Shown here: positions 1-6,999 of the stretch, piece after piece
How positions within the stretch are numbered: the first letter of the stretch is position 1
Layout of the letters: each line of letters starts with the position of its first letter
NCBI GenBank assembly: GCA_002296885.1
Contig: DBIH01000086.1
Span: 1-8,470, forward strand
From: Flavobacterium sp. UBA807
Lineage (GTDB): Bacteria > Bacteroidota > Bacteroidia > Flavobacteriales > Flavobacteriaceae
Length of the DNA stretch: 8,470 bases
Reading direction: 5' to 3'
Translations under genes and position numbers: made by a program
The notes under the pieces: model-generated
What the model was told of the DNA's origin: nothing
Database searches by the model: none
The model's input: only the letters and a program-made list of their open reading frames with translations

Positions 1-2
1 TG

Positions 3-317
3 TTATTCTAAACCTTCAAGGTCTTTTATGTCTTCTTTTTTAGATTCTATTTTTTGCTGTTCAAATTTTGTGTCTTTCTCGACAGTATCTTTTACTAAGA
101 GTGTTTTGCCTAATACGAAAACAGAGGAAAGGGCACAAATCAACAGTAATGCTCTGGGAATTTTTTTTTGATTGTTGTTAGATTTTTTAAGTAGTAACAA
201 ACTAAAAATCAAAGCCAAACCAATTGGTAAAAACGCAATTGTATCAAGTGGTAAAACGGAAAAAACAATCGCTAAAACCGTAAATAAAATTCCCAAAATC
301 AAAAATAATTTTCTCAT
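3..317 (-). CDS. Small membrane protein of unknown function, three predicted helices
   Basis: A complete 104-residue protein that I do not recognise as a characterised family. Hydrophobic segments lie at about residues 4-22, 27-43 and 55-70, with a Lys/Asn-rich loop between the second and third (44-55). Residues 76-104 form a highly charged Lys/Glu/Asp-rich tail ending in DLEGLE, which may be helical. It probably sits in the inner membrane with the tail exposed on one face. The ATG lies 2 bases after the stop of the upstream DUF3108-type gene, so the two are almost certainly co-transcribed and the second gene may be translated by coupling. No Shine-Dalgarno is visible. The stop codon lies 2 bases inside the window edge, so the downstream terminator or further operon members cannot be seen. 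The reading frame is secure; the function is unknown. Confidence 0.75.
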   Translation of the reverse strand: MRKLFLILGILFTVLAIVFSVLPLDTIAFLPIGLALIFSLLLLKKSNNNQKKIPRALLLICALSSVFVLGKTLLVKDTVEKDTKFEQQKIESKKEDIKDLEGLE

Positions 318-319
318 GA

Positions 320-1081
320 TTAAATTCCGCTAACTGAAGTTAAAGTCAATTGTCCGGTTCCGACCGGGATGCTGAATTTAAGCAAGGTCGGGATTTTTTT
401 ATCATCAGCGGTTAGCCACATCAGGTTTTTGTCCTTTCCTTTTAGGGCATCAGTTCGGGCACCAATAGACAGTTTGTAACATTCCTTTTTACCCAGATTT
501 CCCGCATTTACAGTTTCTTTTCCCATATATTTTAAGGTAACCGGAATTTGCTTTTCGTCAAAAACAATCATTAATGATTGTGTTTGCCCTTCCTTGAATT
601 TTGATAAATCCATGGTTCTGACTTTATAAAAAAGCGAAATCACATCCTGGGTTGAACTGCCAATGGAAAATGTTTTTTGAGATTCAGGATAAGTTCTTTT
701 TTTTACGGTACTTGTTACTGTAGTTCCTTTGAAAACGTATTTTTCCTTCTTTTTATAACCGCCTTCATCAATACTTCTTTTGTACAAGCTTGGTTTCAGG
801 TTTGCCGGATTTACATAAGATTCATAAACATCTCTGATTTTGAAAAAAGAATCCCATTTACTGTAAGTAGACAATTCACAGCTTAAATGCAGATATGTGT
901 TTTTTGCGGTGGTAACATTTTCAGTAGACATAGTAACCTGTGCCAATTGTGTCATCAAACCACTCATATTATAAGAACCTACAAAAACCAGTTTTTCACC
1001 AGGGTTTATGGTTTGGTTTGGTTCTGAACGAAACGAACATAAGACAAAAATGGAACAAAGTATAAAAAGTAATTTCTTCAT
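320..1081 (-). CDS. DUF3108 domain-containing exported protein
   Basis: A 253-residue protein with a Sec-type N-terminus: MKK, then a hydrophobic core to about residue 17, then a polar stretch. C15 lies in this region, but the residue before it is Leu, so the lipobox is poor and a soluble periplasmic or envelope protein is more likely than a lipoprotein. The mature part starts with a NPGEKLVF-like strand at about 26-33. It continues with beta-rich segments typical of DUF3108: YESYVNP at 86-92, LYKRSIDEGGYK at 99-110, the DVISLFYKVR segment at 146-155, and the C-terminal block at 218-245 with MWLTADDKKIPTLLKF. The function of DUF3108 is not established; it is assumed to be an envelope beta protein. 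It is the first gene of a two-gene unit with the small membrane protein downstream, and is preceded by a good -7 element. Confidence 0.82.
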   Translation of the reverse strand: MKKLLFILCSIFVLCSFRSEPNQTINPGEKLVFVGSYNMSGLMTQLAQVTMSTENVTTAKNTYLHLSCELSTYSKWDSFFKIRDVYESYVNPANLKPSLYKRSIDEGGYKKKEKYVFKGTTVTSTVKKRTYPESQKTFSIGSSTQDVISLFYKVRTMDLSKFKEGQTQSLMIVFDEKQIPVTLKYMGKETVNAGNLGKKECYKLSIGARTDALKGKDKNLMWLTADDKKIPTLLKFSIPVGTGQLTLTSVSGI

Positions 1082-1099
1082 AATAGAAAATTAATGGTG

Positions 1100-1107
1100 C
1101 AAATATA
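1100..1107 (-). promoter_or_regulatory. Bacteroidetes-type -7 promoter element for the DUF3108 unit
   Basis: On the minus strand this reads TATATTTG, a full match to the Bacteroidetes -7 consensus TAnnTTTG, and ends 18 bases before the DUF3108 start codon. A -33 TTG occurs at 1134-1132, but its 24-base spacing is longer than the usual 19 or so, so only the -7 box is convincing. It is one half of a divergent promoter region shared with the DUF423 gene. Confidence 0.5.
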
Positions 1108-1174
1108 AAATTTTTAAAGCGGTTACTTTAACAAAAGAAACATGAAATTTCTTTTAGAGTTTATTAATAACGAA

Positions 1175-1182
1175 TAAATTTG
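1175..1182 (+). promoter_or_regulatory. Bacteroidetes-type -7 promoter element for the DUF423 gene
   Basis: The sequence TAAATTTG matches TAnnTTTG and ends 23 bases before the DUF423 ATG. A TTA at 1154-1156 sits where a -33 TTG would be expected (18-base spacer), differing from it by one base. Transcription would start near 1188-1192, leaving a short leader without a Shine-Dalgarno. That leader would contain an ATG-TAA minimal frame at 1198-1203, just before the true start. Confidence 0.5.
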
Positions 1183-1205
1183 TGTTTTAGTATAAACATG
1201 TAAAT

Positions 1206-1592
1206 ATGGAAAGAAATATTACAAGCGTTGGAGCTTTCATGGGAATGACCGCAATAATTTTTGGGGCTTTTGGTGCTCATGCCCTCAAAGAACATTTGTC
1301 GATTGAACAGCTTAACAGTTTTGAAACAGGTGTGAAATATCAAATGTATCATGCACTTTTTTTGTTGATTTTGGGAATGAATGGCATAATCAGTGAAAAA
1401 GCAAAAAAAGCAGTATTTCAAATGGTGATTTTTGGAGTAATTTTCTTCTCGGGTTCCATTTATCTGTTAACCACAAAAACCATGACCGGAATGGATCTTA
1501 AATTTATCGGCATTATGACCCCTGTCGGTGGAGCCTCGCTGATAGCGGCTTGGAGTGTTTTATTTTGGAATATAATGAAAGCAAAAAGATAA
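1206..1592 (+). CDS. DUF423 (YwdK/YgdD-like) inner-membrane protein
   Basis: A 128-residue protein of the DUF423 family, the usual length for it. The hallmark signature GAFGAHALKEHL at about 20-31 is followed by an FETGVKYQMYHAL segment at 39-51. Both are diagnostic for the family. Four membrane helices are predicted at roughly 5-27, 46-62, 69-88 and 99-121; FSGSIYLL (81-88) and TPVGG (105-109) are further family features. The biochemical role of DUF423 proteins is not established. The start is the ATG at 1206; an upstream ATG at 1198 is followed at once by a stop. The gene runs in the same direction as pckA, but pckA has its own promoter-like box 39 bases after this stop, so it may be separate or partly read through. 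I see no strong terminator between them. Confidence 0.88.
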   Translation: MERNITSVGAFMGMTAIIFGAFGAHALKEHLSIEQLNSFETGVKYQMYHALFLLILGMNGIISEKAKKAVFQMVIFGVIFFSGSIYLLTTKTMTGMDLKFIGIMTPVGGASLIAAWSVLFWNIMKAKR

Positions 1593-1630
1593 TATTTCAA
1601 TAAAAAAAATAGTTTCTGAAATTTAATTTT

Positions 1631-1638
1631 TACCTTTG
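1631..1638 (+). promoter_or_regulatory. Bacteroidetes-type -7 promoter element for pckA
   Basis: TACCTTTG is a full TAnnTTTG match in the DUF423-pckA gap. No clear TTG is found 17-21 bases upstream; the position holds an AGTTT-like run near 1611-1615. The predicted transcript would begin about 6-10 bases after the box, near 1644-1648. This gives a leader of about 27 bases to the preferred pckA ATG at 1674, and it argues against the TTG codon at 1647 as a start. Confidence 0.5.
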
Positions 1639-1673
1639 GCGTCTAATTGATAATGCAACACAAACTAATTTCT

Positions 1674-3302
1674 ATGGAGAACTACGCTCAAATTACGAAA
1701 TCGATTTCGTTAGAAAAATATGGAATTAAAAATGTTCAGGAAATAATTCACAATCCATCTTACGAACAATTATACAATGATGAGTTAAATCCAAATTTGC
1801 AAGGTTTTGAAAAAGGTCAGTTAACAGAGCTCGGAGCAGTGAATGTTATGACCGGTGTTTTCACAGGACGCTCTCCAAAGGATAAATATATTGTTAAAGA
1901 CAGTATTACTGAAAATACTATTTGGTGGAATTCTGATAAAGCAGCAAACGATAACAAACCGATTTCACAAACAACCTGGAATGCCTTAAAGGATAATACC
2001 ACTTCTCAATTATCAGGCAAAAAGTTATATGTTGTTGATGCTTTTTGCGGAGCCAATGAAAGCACACGGTTAAAAGTTCGTTTCGTTATGGAAGTAGCCT
2101 GGCAGGCACACTTTGTAATGAACATGTTTATCCGCCCAACAGAAGCAGAACTTGAAAATTTTGGCGAACCAGATTTCGTTGTGATGAATGGTTCTAAAAC
2201 TTCCTTTAAAGATTATGCGGCACATGGGTTGAATTCTGAAGTTTATATCGCGTTTAACCTGACTGAGAAAATCCAAATCATTGGAGGAACATGGTATGGC
2301 GGCGAAATGAAAAAAGGAATGTTTGCGATGATGAATTATTATTTACCATTGCAGGGAATAGCTTCTATGCACTGTTCCGCAAATAAAGGGGAAAATGGTG
2401 ATGTGGCTGTTTTCTTTGGTCTATCGGGAACGGGAAAAACAACATTGTCAACTGATCCCAAAAGAGAATTAATTGGTGATGATGAGCACGGTTGGGATAA
2501 TGAAGGGGTTTTCAATTTTGAAGGTGGATGTTATGCCAAGACAATCGATTTAAGCAGAGAAAACGAACCGGATATTTACAATGCTATTAAAAGAGATGCA
2601 TTGCTTGAAAATGTAACGGTTGATGCCAATGGTAAAATAGATTTTAATGACACTTCAGTAACTCAAAACACAAGAGTTTCGTATCCAATTTATCATATTC
2701 ATAATATTGTAAAACCTGTTTCAAAAGCAGGTCATGCCAATAAAGTTATCTTCCTTACAGCGGATGCTTTTGGAGTAATGCCGCCGGTTTCTAAACTTAC
2801 TCCGGAACAAACACAATATTATTTTCTTTCAGGTTTCACGGCAAAATTAGCCGGAACAGAAAGAGGTGTTACACAACCAGAGCCAACATTTTCAGCATGT
2901 TTCGGGAAAGCTTTCCTAACATTGCACCCAACCAAATACGGAGAAGAACTGGTTAAGAAAATGAACCAGAATAATGCTACCGCTTATATGGTAAACACTG
3001 GATGGAACGGAACAGGAAAACGTATTTCCATAAAAGATACACGTGCCATTATCGATGCGATTCTTGATGGTTCTATTGAGAAAGCGGAAACTAAAACAGT
3101 TCCGATTTTCAACTTAGAAGTTCCAACTTCATTGCACGATGTGAATCCTGCAATATTAGATCCAAGAGACACCTATGAAAATGCATCCGATTGGAATGCA
3201 AAAGCTACAGACTTAGCATCACGCTTTATCAAGAATTTTGCGCAATATACAGACAATGCACAAGGAGAAAGCTTAGTAAAAGCTGGACCCGACTTAAGAT
3301 AA
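1674..3302 (+). CDS. pckA: Phosphoenolpyruvate carboxykinase (ATP)
   Basis: A cytosolic enzyme that converts oxaloacetate and ATP to phosphoenolpyruvate, CO2 and ADP, the entry step of gluconeogenesis. From the ATG at 1674 it has 542 residues, typical for the ATP-dependent family. Active-site features are intact: R66 in TGRSPKDK (substrate binding), Y208 and K213 in [10 protein letters not shown]233 in MHCSANKG (metal ligand), the P-loop [13 protein letters not shown] at 249-261 with K255, D270 in GDDEHGW (metal ligand), and R334 in NTRVSYP. Each lies one position after its E. coli PckA counterpart, which supports this start. In-frame alternatives are TTG 1647 and ATG 1653, but these add only nine or seven unconserved residues and lie at or next to the expected transcription start. 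A bidirectional terminator follows the stop by 17 bases. Confidence 0.97.
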   Translation: MENYAQITKSISLEKYGIKNVQEIIHNPSYEQLYNDELNPNLQGFEKGQLTELGAVNVMTGVFTGRSPKDKYIVKDSITENTIWWNSDKAANDNKPISQTTWNALKDNTTSQLSGKKLYVVDAFCGANESTRLKVRFVMEVAWQAHFVMNMFIRPTEAELENFGEPDFVVMNGSKTSFKDYAAHGLNSEVYIAFNLTEKIQIIGGTWYGGEMKKGMFAMMNYYLPLQGIASMHCSANKGENGDVAVFFGLSGTGKTTLSTDPKRELIGDDEHGWDNEGVFNFEGGCYAKTIDLSRENEPDIYNAIKRDALLENVTVDANGKIDFNDTSVTQNTRVSYPIYHIHNIVKPVSKAGHANKVIFLTADAFGVMPPVSKLTPEQTQYYFLSGFTAKLAGTERGVTQPEPTFSACFGKAFLTLHPTKYGEELVKKMNQNNATAYMVNTGWNGTGKRISIKDTRAIIDAILDGSIEKAETKTVPIFNLEVPTSLHDVNPAILDPRDTYENASDWNAKATDLASRFIKNFAQYTDNAQGESLVKAGPDLR

Positions 3303-3319
3303 AACAAACCTAACCAACG

Positions 3320-3355
3320 AAAAAAGCCATTCACTTAATTGGGAATGGCTTTTTT
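3320..3355. terminator. Bidirectional intrinsic terminator between pckA and hemD
   Basis: A near-perfect inverted repeat: AAAAAAGCCATTC at 3320-3332 and GAATGGCTTTTTT at 3343-3355, with a 10-base loop. The core stem AGCCATTC/GAATGGCT is flanked by an A-run on the left and a T-run on the right, so on either strand the hairpin is followed by a U tract. It lies between two convergent genes, pckA ending at 3302 and hemD ending at 3373, and can stop transcription from both. Confidence 0.9.
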
Positions 3356-3372
3356 TATGAGAATATTTATTT

Positions 3373-4131
3373 TTATTTTCCTTTGTTAGCGTCGGCAATG
3401 TATCTTTCCAAAGCCATGGTCATTGATGGAGTTTCAGGAGTTGGAGCTAAAATGTCAATTCGTAATCCGTGTTCCAAAGCTTCTTTTTGAGTAGTGCTTC
3501 CAAAGACAGCAATACGGGTATTGTTTTGCTTGAAATCAGGAAAATTCTTGAACAATGATTTTATTCCGGTAGGACTAAAGAAAGCCAAAACGTCATAATA
3601 CACATCTGCTAAATCTGATAAGTCGCTCATTACGGTCTTGTAAAACGTAGCCTGTGTCCAATCTACTTTTAGGGAGTCAAGAGTTTGAGGAACATCATAG
3701 TTTAACTGGTCAGAAGCCGGTAAAAGAAATTTTTCTTCTTTATATTTTTTGATTAGCGGAGATAAATCTGCGAAGTCTTTTTGTCCAACATAAATCTTAC
3801 GCTTTCTGTAAACCACATATTTCTGCAGATAGAAAGCAATCGCTTCTGACTGGCAAAAATATTTTAAATCTTCAGGGACTTTATAACGCATTTCTTCAGC
3901 AACCCTAAAGAAATGATCAACAGAATTTTTACTTGTTAAGATGATAGCCGTATAATTGTTGAGGTCAATTTTTTGAGCTCTTACATCTTTGGCACTGACA
4001 CCTTCTACATGTATAAACGGACGAAAATCAATCTTTACCTTATGCTTTTGCTGTAAATCAAAATAAGGCGAATTCTCTACTTTTGGCTCTGGTTGTGAGA
4101 CCAAAATTGTTTTCACTTTCAAATTTGACAT
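3373..4131 (-). CDS. hemD: Uroporphyrinogen-III synthase (HemD-like)
   Basis: A 252-residue cytosolic protein of the HemD family, which closes and rearranges hydroxymethylbilane to uroporphyrinogen III in heme and siroheme synthesis. Two alpha/beta halves are visible. The first contains ILTSKNSVDHFF at 64-75, the family's TSxN-V signature. The second contains FYKT at 163-166, FFSPTGIKSLF at 184-194, and VFGSTTQKEALEHG at 209-222, the counterpart of the phosphate/propionate-contacting G-TT motif, followed by PTPETPSM near 231-237. Sequence conservation in this family is low, so assignment rests on these motifs and the normal length. The start ATG lies 1 base after the DUF4271 stop, implying co-transcription and perhaps coupled translation. 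No other heme genes are in the window. It shares the bidirectional terminator with pckA. Confidence 0.87.
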   Translation of the reverse strand: MSNLKVKTILVSQPEPKVENSPYFDLQQKHKVKIDFRPFIHVEGVSAKDVRAQKIDLNNYTAIILTSKNSVDHFFRVAEEMRYKVPEDLKYFCQSEAIAFYLQKYVVYRKRKIYVGQKDFADLSPLIKKYKEEKFLLPASDQLNYDVPQTLDSLKVDWTQATFYKTVMSDLSDLADVYYDVLAFFSPTGIKSLFKNFPDFKQNNTRIAVFGSTTQKEALEHGLRIDILAPTPETPSMTMALERYIADANKGK

Positions 4132-4132
4132 T

Positions 4133-4810
4133 CTAATGTGCTAAATTTTTTGTAATCAAATAATATATAAAATAGTAGGGCGCTATTTCAAGTGCGCAAA
4201 GATACAAAATAAAATAAAACAACTTGCCGAGTAATAAATTTTGATAAATCTTTAAAGAAATCAGATAAGAAAACAAGTTTATTGCCAAAATCACACCGAT
4301 AACACAAAATATTAAAACATTTGATACGTTATTGTTATAAAACAGGTAAATGTTAATTGGCAGTAGTATGATTCCAATGAAGGTTCTATAGCTGACTTTC
4401 TGTAGATTGAACTGTTCAGTAAATTCTTCGATGTTGAAAATCGCAGCCACAATTTTTTCAATCAAAAATTTAGAAAGCACAAATATTCCAAAAAAAGTAA
4501 AAATCCTAAGAAAAATTATCCAGTCTGTTTTTGAAACATAACCGAGATAATTCAATACCAACTGAATAAAAAAAGAAAATGAAATCACCTGTACAATAAA
4601 TAAAAGAATAGTAAAACCACTCATTAAATGGGAGGTATCCTTATATACTTTTATGTATTTATCAGAAATTAAAATTCTAAGAAATTCGTTGAACCGTCCT
4701 TCAAAAACTGTTTTCGAAATGGCAATTAAAACAAACGACAACACAAAAAGATAAGTCGCCCAATCTTTAGGTTCTAATACTCTTGGCTGTAAAAAGGTTT
4801 CAAATATCAT
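4133..4810 (-). CDS. DUF4271 domain-containing membrane protein
   Basis: A 225-residue polytopic membrane protein. Hydrophobic helices are predicted at about 17-33, 65-90, 97-124, 143-158, 162-185 and 198-219. The C-terminal LCALEIAP at 204-211 is the conserved signature of DUF4271, a Bacteroidetes family without assigned function. The segment before the first helix contains EPKDW at 13-17, as in many members. The gene ends in TAG one base before the hemD ATG, so the pair is expressed together; the pairing is, to my knowledge, common in flavobacteria, but no mechanism is known. The promoter-like box lies only 6 bases upstream of the ATG, so the message may be nearly leaderless. It is divergent from the mannosyltransferase gene. 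Confidence 0.85.
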   Translation of the reverse strand: MIFETFLQPRVLEPKDWATYLFVLSFVLIAISKTVFEGRFNEFLRILISDKYIKVYKDTSHLMSGFTILLFIVQVISFSFFIQLVLNYLGYVSKTDWIIFLRIFTFFGIFVLSKFLIEKIVAAIFNIEEFTEQFNLQKVSYRTFIGIILLPINIYLFYNNNVSNVLIFCVIGVILAINLFSYLISLKIYQNLLLGKLFYFILYLCALEIAPYYFIYYLITKNLAH

Positions 4811-4815
4811 CCCGA

Positions 4816-4823
4816 CAAAAATA
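4816..4823 (-). promoter_or_regulatory. Bacteroidetes-type -7 promoter element for the DUF4271-hemD unit
   Basis: The minus strand reads TATTTTTG, a full TAnnTTTG match. It ends 5 bases before the DUF4271 ATG, so transcription would start within a few bases of the start codon. No TTG is found at -33 spacing. The identical octamer occurs on the plus strand at 4881-4888 for the divergent unit. Confidence 0.42.
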
Positions 4824-4880
4824 GTGTTTTAATTGTTAAATTATTATAGAATTATTAAGATACTGCTCTGATAAAAAGTT

Positions 4881-4888
4881 TATTTTTG
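4881..4888 (+). promoter_or_regulatory. Bacteroidetes-type -7 promoter element for the mannosyltransferase-dihydroorotase unit
   Basis: TATTTTTG matches TAnnTTTG and ends 24 bases before the ATG at 4913. An in-frame TTG at 4886 lies inside this box and could be mistaken for an earlier start; the promoter position makes that unlikely. No convincing -33 TTG is visible. Confidence 0.48.
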
Positions 4889-4912
4889 CAACGAAGTTTG
4901 ACGCCACTTACT

Positions 4913-5638
4913 ATGAATGACGGTATTGTAATTATTCCGACTTTTAACGAGATTGAGAACATTGAGAGCATTATCCGAGCTGTGTTTTCATTGCATAAAA
5001 CCTTTCATATTCTCATTGTTGATGATAATTCACCGGATAAAACAGCTGAAAAGGTCATGGAGTTGCAACCTGAGTTTGAAGGTAAATTGTTCTTGTCTGT
5101 AAGAAAGAAAAAATCCGGACTTGGAACGGCTTACGTTCATGGATTTAAATGGGCTTTGAAGCATCATTATGAATACATATTCGAAATGGATGCCGATTTT
5201 TCACACAACCCAAATGATTTGGAAAGATTATACGAAGCCTGTCATTTCAGTGGTGCTGATTTAGCGATTGGCTCACGTTATGTTACAGGAGTAAATGTTG
5301 TAAACTGGCCATTGAGCAGAGTATTGCTTTCTTACTTTGCTTCGGTTTATGTGCGGATGATTACGGGAATGAAAATCATGGACGCTACTGCCGGCTTTAT
5401 TTGTTATCAACGTGAAGTCCTCGAAAAAATAGATTTGAACAAGATAAAATTTGTTGGTTATGCATTTCAAATCGAAATGAAATACAGAGCTTTCGCCAAA
5501 AACTTCAACATACAGGAAGTTCCGGTAATTTTTACTGACAGGACAAAAGGACAATCTAAAATGAGTGGTTCCATTATTAAAGAAGCTATTTTTGGAGTTA
5601 TATCTCTTAGATTTAAAAAGTTTTTTAACCGATTATAA
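4913..5638 (+). CDS. Polyprenol monophosphomannose synthase-like GT2 glycosyltransferase
   Basis: A 241-residue family 2 glycosyltransferase of the DPM1 type, expected to move mannose from GDP-mannose to a polyprenyl phosphate at the cytosolic membrane face. Motifs in order: IPTFNE at 8-13, VDDNSPDKT at 36-44 (nucleotide binding), GLGTAYVHGFKWAL at 69-82, the metal-binding DAD within MDADFSHNP at 92-100, GSRY at 120-123, TAGF at 159-162, GYAFQIEM at 182-189, and RTKGQSKMS at 210-218, the acceptor-loop motif of DPM1 enzymes. There is no C-terminal transmembrane domain, so this is the compact form, peripheral to the membrane. The start is ATG 4913; the upstream TTG 4886 falls in the promoter box. 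The dihydroorotase gene follows after 9 bases. The exact lipid acceptor and sugar cannot be read from sequence. Confidence 0.9.
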   Translation: MNDGIVIIPTFNEIENIESIIRAVFSLHKTFHILIVDDNSPDKTAEKVMELQPEFEGKLFLSVRKKKSGLGTAYVHGFKWALKHHYEYIFEMDADFSHNPNDLERLYEACHFSGADLAIGSRYVTGVNVVNWPLSRVLLSYFASVYVRMITGMKIMDATAGFICYQREVLEKIDLNKIKFVGYAFQIEMKYRAFAKNFNIQEVPVIFTDRTKGQSKMSGSIIKEAIFGVISLRFKKFFNRL

Positions 5639-5647
5639 CAATCAAAA

Positions 5648-6988
5648 ATGAATACCGTTTTAATCAGGAATGCCAAAATCGTAAATGAAGGAGCCATTTT
5701 TGAAGGCGATGTTTTGATTGAAAACGAATTTATTTCTGAGATTGCTGATAGCATTAGTCCAAAATCTTCCAGCTGTAAAATAATTGATGCCGAAGGGAGC
5801 TACCTCATTCCGGGCGCTATTGATGACCAGGTGCATTTTCGTGAACCCGGACTGACGCACAAAGGCGATATAGCTTCCGAAAGTGCCGCTGCTGTTGCCG
5901 GTGGAATCACTTCTTTTATAGAACAACCCAATACGATTCCGAATGCAGTCACACAGGAAATTTTAGAAGAGAAATATAAAATTGCTGCCAAGACATCACA
6001 TGCAAATTATTCGTTTATGATGGGCGGAACGAATGATAATCTGGAGGAAATTCTAAAAACAAATCCAAAGAATGTCGCAGGAATAAAATTGTTCCTTGGC
6101 TCCTCAACAGGAAATATGTTGGTTGATAATCAGGAAGCATTAGAAAAAATATTCTCTTCAACCAAAATGCTGATTGCTGTTCATTGTGAAGATGAAGGAA
6201 CAATCAAAGCGAATCTGGAGCGTTTTAAACTACAGTTTGGTGAAGACATTCCGGTTGAATGCCATCATTTGATCAGAAGCACTGAAGCCTGTTATATTTC
6301 ATCTTCTAAAGCCATTGAGCTGGCAAAAAAAACGGGAGCACGATTGCACATATTCCATCTTTCCACAGCAAAAGAAATGGAATTGTTTGCCAATAAAATT
6401 CCGCTGGAAGAAAAACAAATCACAGCTGAAGTCTGCGTGCATCATCTTTGGTTTTCGGATGAAGATTATAAAACCAAAGGCAATTTCATTAAATGGAATC
6501 CGGCAGTAAAAACTGCTGAAGACCGGACTGCTTTATGGGAAGCTTTACTTGATGACAGGATTGATGTCATTGCCACCGATCATGCGCCGCATACCTTAGA
6601 AGAAAAAAATCAAACGTATTTGAAAGCACCATCCGGTGGGCCATTAGTACAACATGCTGTCGTAGCTTTATTTGAAGCGCATTTGCAGGGAAAGATTTCG
6701 GTTGAGAAAATAGTAGAAAAGATGTGCCACAATCCGGCAAAGATTTTCAAAATTGAAAAGCGTGGTTTTATAAAAGAAGGTTATTATGCCGATTTAGTAC
6801 TTGTAAATCCGAGTTTGCCATGGAATGTTAAGAAAGAAAATATTCTGGCTAAATGCGGTTGGTCGCCGTTTGAAGGCTTTACGTTTAAATCAAGAATTAC
6901 GCATACTTTTGTCAACGGAGAATTGGTTTACCAAAATTTTAAAGTAAAAGACATTAAGATTGGAAAGCGTCTGCTTTTCGAGAGATAA
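5648..6988 (+). CDS. pyrC: Dihydroorotase, amidohydrolase superfamily
   Basis: A 446-residue metal-dependent hydrolase that interconverts carbamoyl-aspartate and dihydroorotate, the third step of pyrimidine synthesis. It has the N-terminal beta-sandwich strands (1-55), the TIM-barrel core, and the returning C-terminal sandwich with ADLVLV and VNGELVY. The DxHxH-type motif reads DDQVHFREPG at 59-68, so the usual first His is Gln (Q61) and only H63 remains. Other expected metal ligands are present: K147 in GIKLFLGSSTG (candidate carboxylated Lys), H179 in VHCED, H237 in FHLST, and D311 in TDHAPH. The REPG motif (65-68) and N95 in QPNT suit dihydroorotate binding. Allantoinase or dihydropyrimidinase is the alternative within the superfamily, but FREPGLTHK and the ending GWSPFEG favour dihydroorotase. 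It lies 9 bases after the mannosyltransferase gene and 11 before the DUF4296 gene. Confidence 0.92.
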   Translation: MNTVLIRNAKIVNEGAIFEGDVLIENEFISEIADSISPKSSSCKIIDAEGSYLIPGAIDDQVHFREPGLTHKGDIASESAAAVAGGITSFIEQPNTIPNAVTQEILEEKYKIAAKTSHANYSFMMGGTNDNLEEILKTNPKNVAGIKLFLGSSTGNMLVDNQEALEKIFSSTKMLIAVHCEDEGTIKANLERFKLQFGEDIPVECHHLIRSTEACYISSSKAIELAKKTGARLHIFHLSTAKEMELFANKIPLEEKQITAEVCVHHLWFSDEDYKTKGNFIKWNPAVKTAEDRTALWEALLDDRIDVIATDHAPHTLEEKNQTYLKAPSGGPLVQHAVVALFEAHLQGKISVEKIVEKMCHNPAKIFKIEKRGFIKEGYYADLVLVNPSLPWNVKKENILAKCGWSPFEGFTFKSRITHTFVNGELVYQNFKVKDIKIGKRLLFER

Positions 6989-6999
6989 AAATAACAGAG

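Noticed and set aside
677..886. Plus-strand open frame of 69 codons inside the DUF3108 gene.
   Set aside because: It is antisense to a well-supported gene, its translation is Phe/Arg/Ser-rich without domain features, and it lacks a promoter.
1198..1203. ATG-TAA minimal frame just before the DUF423 start, a possible regulatory start-stop.
   Set aside because: A chance ATG-TAA is common in AT-rich leaders and nothing else supports translation there.
1164..1421. Minus-strand open frame of 85 codons opposite the DUF423 gene.
   Set aside because: It overlaps a recognisable family gene on the other strand and its translation has no known motifs.
1594..1622. Short inverted repeat ATTTCA/TGAAAT after the DUF423 gene, a possible terminator.
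   Set aside because: The stem is six AT-rich pairs with a 17-base loop and no G/C-rich core; too weak to call an intrinsic terminator.
4811..4912. Divergent intergenic region checked for operators or a riboswitch.
   Set aside because: Apart from the two -7 boxes, I see only AT-rich sequence without a clear palindrome or a structured leader; it is too short for a riboswitch.
5467..5754. Minus-strand open frame of 95 codons across the mannosyltransferase-dihydroorotase junction.
   Set aside because: It is antisense to two genes with clear catalytic motifs; the translation looks like a random antisense product.
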